From NCBI RefSeq assembly GCF_012489685.1, contig NC_080042.1:81654983-81718982 (forward strand): 64,000 nucleotides of DNA, given 5' to 3'. A model generated the notes under the pieces. It was not told where the DNA came from and made no database searches. It saw only the letters and a program-made list of their open reading frames with translations. A program made the translations under genes and the position numbers. The stretch comes from Lotus japonicus (taxonomy: Eukaryota > Streptophyta > Magnoliopsida > Fabales > Fabaceae). Numbering within the stretch: position 1 is the first letter of the stretch; every line of letters starts with the position of its first letter. Positions 49,001 to 59,410 of this stretch are shown piece after piece.

Positions 49001-50819
49001 AAAAAAGCAATTAAAAGCCACATTCATGATAAAAAAAAAGGCAACTGCTGATAAACATGTCTCATACCAGAACATGTCTGCCCAAGTATAGAGCGAACTA
49101 TTTGTTCAAAACCCATGTCAAGCATCCGATCTGCTTCATCAAGGACCTAGAATAGATAAATGATAATATTTGCAGAAGGCTCAGTAAATGTTACTTATAA
49201 ACAAGCAGCTGCTTCACATATAAGCTAGAATTGAAATAGAATGATAATAAAATGAAAAAGTGGGCAACTAAGTTTATATCCAGAGCCAAACAAAATTCAG
49301 CTGAGATCCAAATTGTATGTAAATCCAAAATCCAGTATAGCATTAAAAACTAAAAGAGAACTAAACAAAAGAATTTAGTCAGTATTTTGTTACATACCAC
49401 ATAAGATACTTCTTTCAGGCTCAAGATACCCATTTCAATCAAATCCTGGATTCGGCCAGGAGTTCCAATGACAATGTCCTGGATGAAAAAATTAATATTA
49501 ATACATTCGTTTAATTGTCTATAAAAAAGGAAGACAAAAAGCTCCCCAGATATGGAAGTAAACAAGCATGAAATTGTATCTGACATTAGAACACAAATCA
49601 TCCAGAAGGAAAGGGAAAGCTTGATAACTTACAACACCAGATTTTAGTGCAGAGATTTGTGGTCCTTTGGATGTTCCACCATACAAACATATAGAATCCA
49701 CACCACAAGTTCTACCAGCATCACACATTACATCTGATATCTATAACAAAAGTAAAGTGAAAAAAAAAACTCTTAGCAACATTTCAACATTTGGCGAGTC
49801 AGCAATACCATCCAATACCCATTTAACTTAGATATGTAAGTTACAACAACTTTAATATATACACCCCTCATTTCTCTTCCATCACCATTCCACCTCTTTT
49901 TTCTTTATAACTCTCTTTAATGTTCGCATCACATCACCTATCATATATCACATTTCTCTCTCTTTTCTCCCTTTCTCGCTCATTTGGGGTGAACATAACA
50001 TTAATGAAAGTCACATACACTACTAAACTAATATCAATTTGTACTTGACAAATGCAAAGTACACACGAAACGATAGCTCGAATTCAGCTTCAGTGCATTA
50101 GAAAATACATACTTGCTGAGCTAGCTCCCTTGTGGGAGAGAGAACAAGGCAAAGAGGACTCCGACCCCTGGAAGCTTTATTCTTCCGCTTGCCCAGAACA
50201 TGCATAATCCCCGGTATTCCAAACGCCAAGGTCTTCCCTGATAAACCAAAACACCAACAAAATCAGTATCAAATTCAATTCACACACCAACAGCAACAAA
50301 ACAACAACAACAACACAAACTTCACACACCTGAGCCAGTGGCTGCAATTCCAATCAGATCGCGACCGTCTAACAAAAAAGGCCACGCTCGTGATTGAATC
50401 GGAGAAGGCTTCTCAAACCCCTTGCAGCACTCCATCACATTCTCCGGCAGCCCCGAATCCTTGAAGGTTTTCACCGCCGCGTACTTCGCGTCGGCAGCAT
50501 CCTTCCCTGTAACCACCACGGCCCCGTCCGCAACCGTTTCATCGGCGTTACCGTTACCGTTTGCTTCTTTGGTTTCTTCTGCGTTCTCTTCTGACTTGTT
50601 GTCGTGCTTCTCCTTCTTCTTCTTTTTCTTCTTCTCCGATTCGGTGCCGTTTTGATTGTCGAGTTCCTCGAGCTTCCTTTTGGGACTGGTTTTCTCTCCG
50701 TTTTGATGCTTGTCTTTGTTCTTCTTTTTCTTCTTCTTCTCGGATTGGAGTTCGGGGCTGTTGGGAGCTTCATCGGCGACTGGTTCGCTGGCCGCAACGG
50801 CGTCGTGTTTGCGACCCAT
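46007..50819 (-). CDS. RH5: DEAD-box ATP-dependent RNA helicase, RH5 type
   Basis: A nuclear or nucleolar RNA helicase; Arabidopsis RH5 is also called STRS1 and is linked to stress responses. Thirteen exons in coding order: 50330-50819, 50113-50237, 49633-49740, 49398-49478, 49068-49146, 48785-48870, 48647-48703, 48495-48562, 47286-47354, 47086-47179, 46445-46609, 46248-46340 and 46007-46102. They give 536 residues, against 537 for Arabidopsis RH5 as I recall. The N-terminal 110 residues hold two lysine-rich tracts ([23 protein letters not shown]), likely nuclear or nucleolar signals. Helicase motifs: Q motif FEKPSPIQ about 135-142; motif I AATGSGKT 159-166; PTREL; GG; TPGR; DEAD 271-274; SAT 302-304; [18 protein letters not shown] 451-458. 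The C-terminus is acidic (DSDDED). One donor (GAG/GTGCTG, exon 7) is weak but preserves frame and family sequence. The gene is intact. Confidence 0.93.
47530..47645 (-). mobile_element. tRNA-derived SINE in helicase intron 8
   Basis: On the minus strand it has AAGATAGCTCAAGTGGTGC (A box), a GGACATATAGGTGGGG segment, CCAGGGATCAACCCTAGGA and TTTATCTTTTCCGATGTACC. It is the same family as 26257-26383 with clear divergence. The intron is 47355-48494. Confidence 0.6.
49856..50000. mobile_element. pyrimidine-rich MITE-like repeat in helicase intron 2
   Basis: ATATACACCCCTCATTT at the left, CTCATTTGGGGTGAACATAA at the right and CT-rich inside; similar in build to 27239-27415. The ends are approximate. 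Confidence 0.35.
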
Positions 50820-52440
50820 GGTGGAGATGGAAGGGAAGGTGGAGAGAGTGCGGTGGAGTTAACAAACGCCGCGAAGCAGCGCGAACCAGTGCCGAAAACT
50901 GGAGTAGTAGCAAAGTGAGAGGTTTATAATTTTTAGGGTTTAGACTTTTTGACTTGAGCTAAATGCCACAAACATCCATGTTAAAGTGTCTAGTTTTTTT
51001 TTTTTTTTCTTTTTGTTCTTTTTTTTTTGACAAAAGATCGCTACAACACTCTTTAAATGTTGTCCAACTAAATTGTGTGAGACTCGCATTTTAAGTATAC
51101 TCCATGTGAATTTCAGTCAATGAAAAAGGGATAGTGTTGAAAAGTAAGTGTTAATGAAAATGTTGCTAATATGTTTTGATCTTTCATTCATCCACACAAC
51201 CAAATGAAGGTTTCGTTGTTAGGACCTCTTGACTCCAAGCTTTGGAGGTTGTGGGCTGTTAGGTATTTGACTGACCACGTAACCCAGCTCGGCCGTAGAA
51301 ATCCCAAAGTAAGATGTTCACCCTCATAACAAGGCTTTGTCATCATGGCTTCTTGACAACGGGTTGACCAACTCACCGAAATTGTGTCATAATTCTGCAG
51401 AATCCAAGCAACCAAAATTGTGTCATAATTATGCAAGTTCTAAGCAACCGCTTAAGTGATTAGTCAACCACCTTCGAGGAAAGTTCAGGTTCATCCTCAC
51501 AAAGCGCCAATAAGTGTCTTTAAAGTATGATTGTTTGATAACCGCCCTCGATACTAAGATATCATTGCTCGATTCTTGTTTTTCCCATAATTGTGGTAAT
51601 ATGATCCTCGTCCCTCCATTAATGTAATAGTGTGATCTTTTTCATCACCATAATTGAGAATTAGGGGAAACCTTAACTATATAAGAGGATCATCCATACT
51701 TAATAATATCATGTTCATTTAACCCAAGAAATTTTTGGACATTGTTGTGTTAGACTTATTTGCTTTTAAGATTTTATGGTGAACATGGGTGAATCATGGT
51801 GTCTAATTTTTGTCTACTATTCGGATGTGTTTCTCCATGTAGGACCTTACACGAAAATATCTTCAACCTTTTATACGTGTGTGAGGCATTGGTGATTAGA
51901 CCAGAATTGGAGATTAATCTCAAATCTAGAAGTCGGGTCAGGTCATGGGAAGTCAGGGTGGCCCCTATGCTAGTCGGATATCAGGTTGTGGGCCTAGATG
52001 GCCAACCCGGCCCAATGACATCAAAATGGTCATAATTCCCCTCCTCTCAAATTGACTTCCATGTTTAACCCGTTTAAAACTAGTTCTCATTAGCTGCTAG
52101 ATCACCATGTCGACATTTTACGACATTTTGTACAGGTCACTTTGAAATACAAGCTTATATAAACCAGTTTCCTAATACATAGCGTATTATGCATCTATTA
52201 CGTCTATATAACTAACAGTTTATACCACTCACATCTTGTACCTTTTATCATTTATTTATCGTCACCTAATTTCAAAATTTTAAATTTCTCAATCATACGT
52301 TTACTTCAATGCTCAAACCCTTTAAAACTAATTTTTTATTAGTTTGTCGTCAGGAAGCACGTTATTTGAAATCCTATATAATCCCTATTTCTAATGCATA
52401 TAGTTGACAAATTTATCGCTAAGATCTGTAACCATATCCC
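50820..52440. other. divergent intergenic region, helicase to ZIP
   Basis: Both genes are transcribed outwards from here, so it holds both promoters. No gene is seen. The part at 51180-52100 has scattered moderately GC-rich repeat-like sequence without recognisable ends. Confidence 0.45.
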
Positions 52441-52448
52441 TATAAATA
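52441..52448 (+). promoter_or_regulatory. probable TATA box of the ZIP gene
   Basis: TATAAATA, 71 bases upstream of the start codon, in a good context (CCCTATAAATAAC). Transcription would begin near 52475. Confidence 0.6.
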
Positions 52449-52511
52449 ACATTGTAAATCACTTGCTTCTTGCACCTTTATCTCACTAGTATCTTCTGAT
52501 CAGTCTCCATC

Positions 52512-54149
52512 ATGGACTGGTTTAAGAAAAAGAGCCAATTTTTCACTTTTTGTCTCATCATTTTCCTTGTACTCCCCACTTTAATTGTAGCAGAATGCAC
52601 ATGTGACACAGAAGATGAAGAAAGGGACAAAACTAAAGCTCTCAGGTACAAGATAGCAGCTCTAGTGTCAATCCTAGTAGCCAGTGCAATTGGAGTTTGC
52701 ATTCCACTCCTTGGAAAAGTGATACCTTCTCTAAGCCCTGAGAAGGATATCTTCTTTATCATTAAGGCTTTCGCGGCCGGTGTGATATTGTCTACCGGCT
52801 TCATTCACGTGCTTCCTGATGTTTTTGAGAATCTCACCTCGCCCTGTTTGAATGAGCATCCATGGGGCGATTTTCCGTTTACCGGATTCGCGGCTATGTG
52901 CACCGCTATGGGAACACTCATGATTGAGACTTATGCTACTGCTTATTTTCGGAAACAACAAGTCAAGAGAGGCCAAGCTGAGGCTAATGATGATATGGAA
53001 AACGGATCAGGACATGAAGGGCAAGTGCACCCTCACACTCACACAGCACATGGTCATGCTTCCACTGATCAGTCTTCAGAACTTCTTCGTAATAGGGTCA
53101 TATCGCAGGTAATGCAATCTAATTAATTGTATTATACAAAATGATGAATTTGTCAAACTCTGATTTTTTTAATCATGTTGGTTGTGATTGATGCATGGTT
53201 TTATTTCATTATAGGTGTTGGAATTGGGGATTATTGTTCATTCTGTTATCATAGGAATTTCTTTGGGAGCCTCGGAGAGTCCCAAAACAATAAGGCCCCT
53301 GGTAGCTGCATTGTCTTTTCATCAATTCTTTGAGGGTATGGGACTTGGAAGTTGTATAAGTCAGGTAATATCTAATATCCAAAATTTGGAGTTCACATGC
53401 ATGTATATGATATATCAACAAATGAATTTATTGGTTTATAAGTAAGTGCTGCCGGATTTTTCAAAGCAACAATTTGTACTATTGATCCCAACAAGGTTTA
53501 GTTCAACTGGTAAATTGCTGATATTCTCAAGTATTTAGTTCAAGGTTCAAACTCACTTAATGTGATTTTCAAGTCTCGAATAAATTAATCTCAAAAATCA
53601 AAACCTTACTGCTCATTAATACCAATCTTACTTTTCTGACTTGGACACTGTATATTCAAATGATTCCGAACTAGACTGTTCTTTATTATAATTAAAAGAT
53701 CATGATCGCACCACACATGGTAACCAGGTTTAGGAACTCTATTATCATGAAAACAGTATATTACATAAGCTATAAAGCATTTTAAATTTGATACATCAGA
53801 AATTGTTTTGTTTTGTGACTTTTGTGAAGTTCAATTATTGCAGGCAAAATTCAAAAGGCTATCTGTTATAACAATGGGATTGTTCTTCGCTTTAACTACT
53901 CCAGTTGGGATTGGAATTGGCCTAGGGATCACTAATGTTTATGATGAAAACAGTCCAACTGCTCTTATTGTTGAAGGAATCTTTAATGCAGCTTCAGCTG
54001 GGATCTTAATCTATATGGCACTTGTTGATTTTCTTGCTGTTGATTTCATGAGTCCAAGGATGCAAAATAATGGTAGGCTTCGATTAGGATCCAATCTATC
54101 TCTTCTGCTAGGAGCTGGTTGCATGTCTCTTGTGGCCAAATGGGCTTAG
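52512..54149 (+). CDS. ZIP family zinc/iron transporter
   Basis: A membrane importer of divalent metals (Zn2+, Fe2+, possibly Mn2+). Three exons, 52512-53108, 53215-53364 and 53844-54149, all phase 0, give 350 residues. A signal peptide (about 1-28, [18 protein letters not shown]) is followed by ECTCD, usual in plant ZIPs. TM1 is near 46-68, TM2 ([19 protein letters not shown]) near 85-103 and TM3 near 123-145. The variable cytosolic loop is histidine-rich (about 168-182, [15 protein letters not shown]). TM4 has the metal-binding [12 protein letters not shown] at 208-219 and TM5 HQFFEG at 235-240. TM6-8 are in exon 3, ending [12 protein letters not shown] as family members do. It lies in the IRT/ZIP1-like branch. 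The metal cannot be told from sequence alone, so I give no symbol. The gene is intact. Confidence 0.93.
53487..53600 (+). mobile_element. possible tRNA-derived SINE in ZIP intron 2
   Basis: GTTTAGTTCAACTGGTAAAT resembles an A box and AAGGTTCAAACTCACTT a B box, about 50 bases apart. No target duplication was found, so this is tentative. Confidence 0.4.
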
Positions 54150-55088
54150 AGCCAAAAGTTTGTGTTATTTTTCTTGTCAAATTGTTTTAATTTGTTTCCA
54201 ATTTTGTGTTGTGCGTACTTCATGTGATTATTTTGAAGTACAATGATGTGCTTCATGGATGACTGCGGTTGGTAAGATTTTCGGTTGTCAATGTTTTTCG
54301 ACTTCAAATGGAGTCCTTCTCGATCGTGCATGTGCAGGGGTTTTGGTTTGGTTTTAAAGCATCTTGTGGGGTTTCTTTAGAGGTCTTTCAGAGGGTTTTG
54401 ACTATATTAACGGCTGAGCTTCTTCCAACTTTTTGTTGGCTTGGTTACTGTACTCGTGTTGAGAGGGGTTGCTTCTCAACTTTATATAATAATATATCTT
54501 TCGTTTTCGAAAAAAAATATATAGTTAGAAGGAAAAAACACATTTAACCCTTTATAAATTTATTTCCATGTAATGTTGTCATATGTTCGAGAAACAATAT
54601 TGTATGTCATTTTCAACAAATATCTTTTTTGGTATTTAAAATTGTGCTCTCATTTTTATGGAGATCGAAATTTGCTTTTACCACTAAACCAACATCTTGT
54701 CTAAATCAACATCTTGTTGGTTTTATAAATTATTTTAAAATACATCAATTTTTATTTTGAATTTTATTAAAAAAAATTAAAATGGATGACAAATTCAGAG
54801 ACATATGGATGAGAAAGAGGAAAGTCTAGTGATTAATCTAAACTCATTGGCCATCTCCTGCCGCTTAGTGCCTTAACCGTGAAGCGATAGATTAGTCTCA
54901 TGCATACCGGTCGTGGAAATATCTTAGTCAAGACAAAAAAAAACTTGTGCTTTCTATTTTTTATGCACCAGACACAATTTTTGTTTTGATAAGCACCCAA
55001 CACGATTTGGCTCATCTAAAAGGAAAGAGTCACTTTACAATGTAAAATAAGTTGTCATAAATATATAATAATGGCTAACATATTCAAA
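54150..55088. other. ZIP 3' region, no further gene
   Basis: The ZIP 3' UTR probably ends within about 300 bases. The rest is AT-rich. A segment at 54818-54925 looks repeat-like but cannot be classed. Confidence 0.4.
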
Positions 55089-55680
55089 TATGACTCTGTC
55101 TTTATTCATAAATGAGATTGAATGTTGTTTATAATGATCAAATTCAAATTTGACTTTATCTTTATTTGTAAATAAGATTGAATGTTGTTTATAATGACCA
55201 AATGTTGTGGTAAAATTTATTACATTTTTATAATAAAAAATTTGAGATTAATTATTTTGTCCCGATATCCATTTGTTATCATAATGTTATAAATTTTACT
55301 TTATCTTTATTCATAAATGAGATTGAATATTGTTTATAATGACCGAAATTTATGACAAAATTTATTACATTTCTATAATAAAAGAGATTGACATTAATTA
55401 TTTTGTACATGTATTAATTTGTTATCATAATGTTAGAAATTTGACTTTGTCTTTGTTCATAAATGAGATTGAATGTTGTTTATAATGACCGAATTTAAAT
55501 TTGAATTTGTCTTTATTCATTAATGAGATTTTTTGAAGGATATTCATTAATGAGATTGAATGTTGTTTATAGTGCCCGAAATTGTGACAAAATTTATTAC
55601 ATTTCTATAATATTAATGATTTAAATTAATTATTTTGTACCTATATCAATTTATTAACATAATGTTTGGAATTTATCATT
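55089..55680. repeat. complex tandem array of two unit types
   Basis: A unit of about 60 bp (TTGACTTTGTCTTTATTCAT, AAATGAGATTGAATGTTGTT, TATAATGACC) occurs at 55089, 55149, 55294, 55441 and 55501. A second unit of about 85-90 bp (AATTTATTACATTTCTATAA, TTAATTATTTTGTAC, TTATCATAATGTTAGAAA) occurs at about 55214, 55358 and 55589. The order is A A B, A B, A A B. Confidence 0.85.
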
Positions 55681-56169
55681 TTCAAATTTCAAATTTTAAA
55701 AATTGATGAGGTGAGATAATAAGTTGAAATTCAAAATATTTATGAGACACATTATTATTTTGAAATTCATGAATATATATAATAAAATATATGACACCAA
55801 AATTGTCATAAAAACTTAAAACGTTAGGAAAATAACATAAGAAATGCATCTTGGAAAATAACAAAATGAACATAGAAAACAAAATATATGATGTTCATAA
55901 CAAACAAAGTTCACTTCTCCGGCTTAACCACTTTAGTACTTTAGATGAGGATGACTAATTCAGATGCACATGATTAGAAAAATATTAATTTGAGAATGTG
56001 AAAATAACATTTGCATCAAGTAGAACCATCTTCGTATGATTCTGGCTATGAGTTTCACATCATTTCCAAGTTTGATGCATTTGATATTTTCACAAAGAGA
56101 AGTCATAGGGTTGAGATTTTTTTGGAAAACAAAGAAAAAAAATGACAAATGAATTAATGCGGGGAAGAG

Positions 56170-56245
56170 TTTTTTTTTGATAGATCAATGTTAGTTGTTA
56201 ATTGGTACTAAATTAGTTTCCTCACCAGGATTCGAATCTTTGACT
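56170..56245 (-). mobile_element. SINE 3' fragment
   Basis: The minus strand reads GATTCGAATCCTGG (B-box-like), then AACTAATTTAGTACC and CAACTAACATTGATC. Its tail is like that of the SINE at 28121-28284. The head is missing. Confidence 0.45.
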
Positions 56246-56455
56246 TTTTTTTATTTTTGAATTTCATTGATATTAAAGTTGATAATAATAGTGACTAGAT
56301 TTTAGGATAAACTTTATTAATTTTCTATAACAGTAAAGATTTTTGTAACTATTTGTTTTATTATTATTTTTAATTCCAAAATATTTATGAGACCTTATAA
56401 TTTTTCAAAATTCCAAAATACGCAGAGAATAATATATGATATCATCAACAATATA

Positions 56456-57000
56456 AATCAATATCAATATCAATATCAATCAATCAATATATATTAGAAA
56501 AGAAGAACTTCCATCGGGCTGATTTAGTGACGTGTCATTCTCACGTTAATTCTTAGTGACGTGTCATTCTCACGTTAATTCTCATAAAACAAATTCCACG
56601 TTTCATTCTAAGGTTAATTCTAATAAAAAAAATACATTTTTAAATTTTAGATTTGATTAGGATTTAGGTTGTTTATTTCTTGATTTTATCTGTGGGTCTT
56701 TTATTTTATTTTGGATTTATTTTTAGAGTATTAATTAATTTTTATCGTATTTTTATTGAATTTTCGGATTTTTATTTAATTCAGGATTTTATGAGTTTTT
56801 ATTGTGATTTGCTAGATTTTGGTAGTTTGTATTTATCTTTAATTAGTACTTTATTAAATTTTTTATTTGATTATAATTTAGATTGTTTATTTCTTGATTT
56901 TATCTTAATTAAAAAATATTTTCTAAAATTCGACCTGGAAATACTGGGATGCACACTCCTTTAATTCATATTTTTATTTCATTCAATAAATATATCATAC
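56456..57000 (+). mobile_element. 5' part of a Helitron-like element
   Basis: TCAATATCAATATCAATATC at the 5' end, ATATATTAGAAAAGAAGAAC, then two copies of TAGTGACGTGTCATTCTCAC and AT-rich blocks. This matches the 5' half of the element at 29129-32485 in opposite orientation. I found no CTAG-type 3' terminus downstream, so it is truncated or the end has decayed; the right border is approximate. Confidence 0.6.
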
Positions 57001-57259
57001 ACTCATGAATTAAAAATAAACATAAAATATCAACGTTTTTTTTATTAGAAATTACGTAAAATTAAAGTAAAAACTAGCAAAAATCACTAAAAAAAATCAG
57101 CCACCATGTAACATTATATTTAATGTAAATGAAAATTTTAAATTCCTCATCTCTTGATTGTAGAGCCGTTCTATTTTAGGTGATGATAAACTAGGTAATT
57201 TATTATTTTTTGTTTATAAAAATTTTCATGTGTTATTCCATTAGAAAGTTTCTCTTCTG

Positions 57260-58930
57260 TTGACACGTGTCATTCCATATTTCAAAAGATTTGCTCTAAC
57301 TATCTAAGATTTACCTAGATTACTCATTACTAAATTTATTTTCAAAATAAATTTTGAAACCGTTTTCATTATCTCTTCAAATTAGGAAAATTCTCTAGGC
57401 TAATTTACTGCATATTTACCTGAATCCCCTGATTTCTCCTTTTATTTTTTTCATGATCTACAATATAAAAATAAAATATGTAGTGCTGAGATTATAAAAT
57501 ATCAAAATTTTAAAATATTTTTCATAATTAACTAAAATACTGCATCAACCATCTCATCTCTTATATGTACCTACAACTTGACTTAAAATTCAAAAAGCAA
57601 ACATATAACTATCATATCTTATTTCTAACAAACTCAATCTCCTAATATCATAAATTAATTAATTCCATTGTAATTTTAATAACCAATAAAAGAAAGCAAT
57701 AACCGACTCAAAATATATTAAAATACACACTCAACCAAGATACATGGACAATTGAACATGTACACGAAGCATGAGTTTTTCAGAAACATGGATTCAAATA
57801 CAACTAGATTCTTAAACAAATATGACTAACAGTGTATTATAGCCATTATATTGGAGAAGGATTTTGATGTTGGATGCAAACAGATTGGATATGAATGTAG
57901 TTTGTGGTGATTTAGGCATTTGATGTTGGGTACATTCTTCAACTCTATTATTTGGATTGGAGGATGCATCTTGCTTGCTCCCAGCAAGGTCCTAAAAGTT
58001 GTGTGTGGATTCTTTGCTTCAGCACGATTAGAAGATGGATAGATGATTGGAGGATTTTTAAAGGCTCTAACAACTATGTTTGTACCTAAGGTATGTTATT
58101 TCAAACTGATTTTTTGCACTTTTTTTATGGGATGGCGAGAAATAGTGATCATCCAAGTTTATTTTGGTTTAATTTTTTAAATTCTATCTCTCACGATCAA
58201 TAATTGTTAGTTAATTTATTTTTAACAAGTGACTATGCTACCTTTGTCAGTTTGATAATTGTACCACTGTTGATTATGCATCTGATTTCTTATACAAAGG
58301 TATGTTCATTTCATATAAAACCTTCTATTGTTGTATTTGGAGTACTATTTTTGTGTAATTGAAGGAGTGATCGCATTCAGAAATTATGCACCTTTTGAAG
58401 AAATTTTCTTTTCCACTCTTAAGATGGGAAAACAATTTGATGTTTAGTATTTTGGTCAAGTTTCTGGAACTCTATTCCCTGATTAACCATTGTTTCAATG
58501 GAGGTTTGGGAATTAGATTTGTCGTTTAAGAAATAAGTTATTAGAAGCAACTTGAGAGGTAATTCTTGAATGGTTAAAATTAAAACCATACATGCTCGCA
58601 ATTAATGTCAAGTTTGTGTTACGTCCTGATTCAAGTCTACTATTTTTTTCCAAGTATGCTTACATTGCTTTTCTCCTTCTCTAAGAAGGTGGTTTAGGGC
58701 AGCAAAGATTCATTTTTACTGCTTTTATGTCAGTTGTGTGTCACTTTGAGGCTAACCTTCTAATCAAGCATTTTACTTTGAGGCTAACCTAGCTTTTAGC
58801 CACTATTTATGCCTTTTATTAACTTTTAGAAGAATCAGTCAAATTTATGTTTAAGATAAAATAAAATCACTGAATCATGTATTTGATCCCAATATAATAT
58901 ATAAATGATTTGAACTGATTGATTATTTCT
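57260..58930. other. AT-rich region, no gene recognised
   Basis: No frame with homology. The part at 57840-58100 is less AT-rich and gene-like in composition but carries stops in all frames. Confidence 0.4.
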
Positions 58931-58939
58931 ATTGTCTTA

Positions 58940-59115
58940 GGACTTAGGAGCAAAGCTCCAATTGTGGAAGTGAGGCTCAAGAATTTGACTATTAAGGTTG
59001 ATTCCTATGTTGTTAGCAGAGCTTTGCCAAATATACCAAGCTCTGCATTGAACATTGTAGTAATACTTCTTGGTACCTGTGGGATAAGTACTGCTATGAG
59101 AACAAAGCTTTACTA
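58940..59115 (+). pseudogene. fragment of a PDR-type ABC transporter (ABCG) gene
   Basis: One frame reads GLRSKAPIVEVRLKNLTIKV, then DSYVVSRALPNIPSSALNIV, and shortly after GTCGISTAMRTKLY before a stop. This matches the N-terminal part of plant full-size ABCG (PDR) proteins just before the first nucleotide-binding domain, where relatives read PTVEVR.ENL, A.RALPTLPN..LN and STA.RTKLTIL. The Walker A region that should follow is absent. A splice-like CTTAG lies directly upstream, so it is a broken exon left from gene decay or transposon capture. Confidence 0.65.
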
Positions 59116-59405
59116 AGGTTGATCCTTTGTTTCTCATATAAAAGCGCTTTTACGCTGTCAAAAAAGCATCTCATGCAGTAGCACTTCAAGGGGATCAAAG
59201 AAGTAGCTAGGTGAAATGTGAATTTTTAGATGGTATGATGTCATATCCAATTAGTACTTATGGAATATATTTGATGATTCACTAATGAAGTGTCGAATAT
59301 TAATGAGTGAGTTTTAGAGCTTGGAGTCATCCAATTAATACTATTAGAGGGAAGAGGTGGAAGAAGAAGAATTGTTAAAAGTTGAACCGTTCAGATTAGG
59401 TAAAG

Positions 59406-59410
59406 AAAAG
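59406..59410. repeat. left 5-bp target duplication of large LTR
   Basis: AAAAG, equal to 63616-63620. Confidence 0.6.

Noticed and set aside
50422..50929. Frames opposite the first exon of the helicase
   Set aside because: Shadows of the lysine-rich coding strand, read as phenylalanine- and serine-rich or arginine-rich sequence.
54818..54925. Possible further SINE
   Set aside because: GC-richer and repeat-like, but no convincing A and B boxes and no target duplication.
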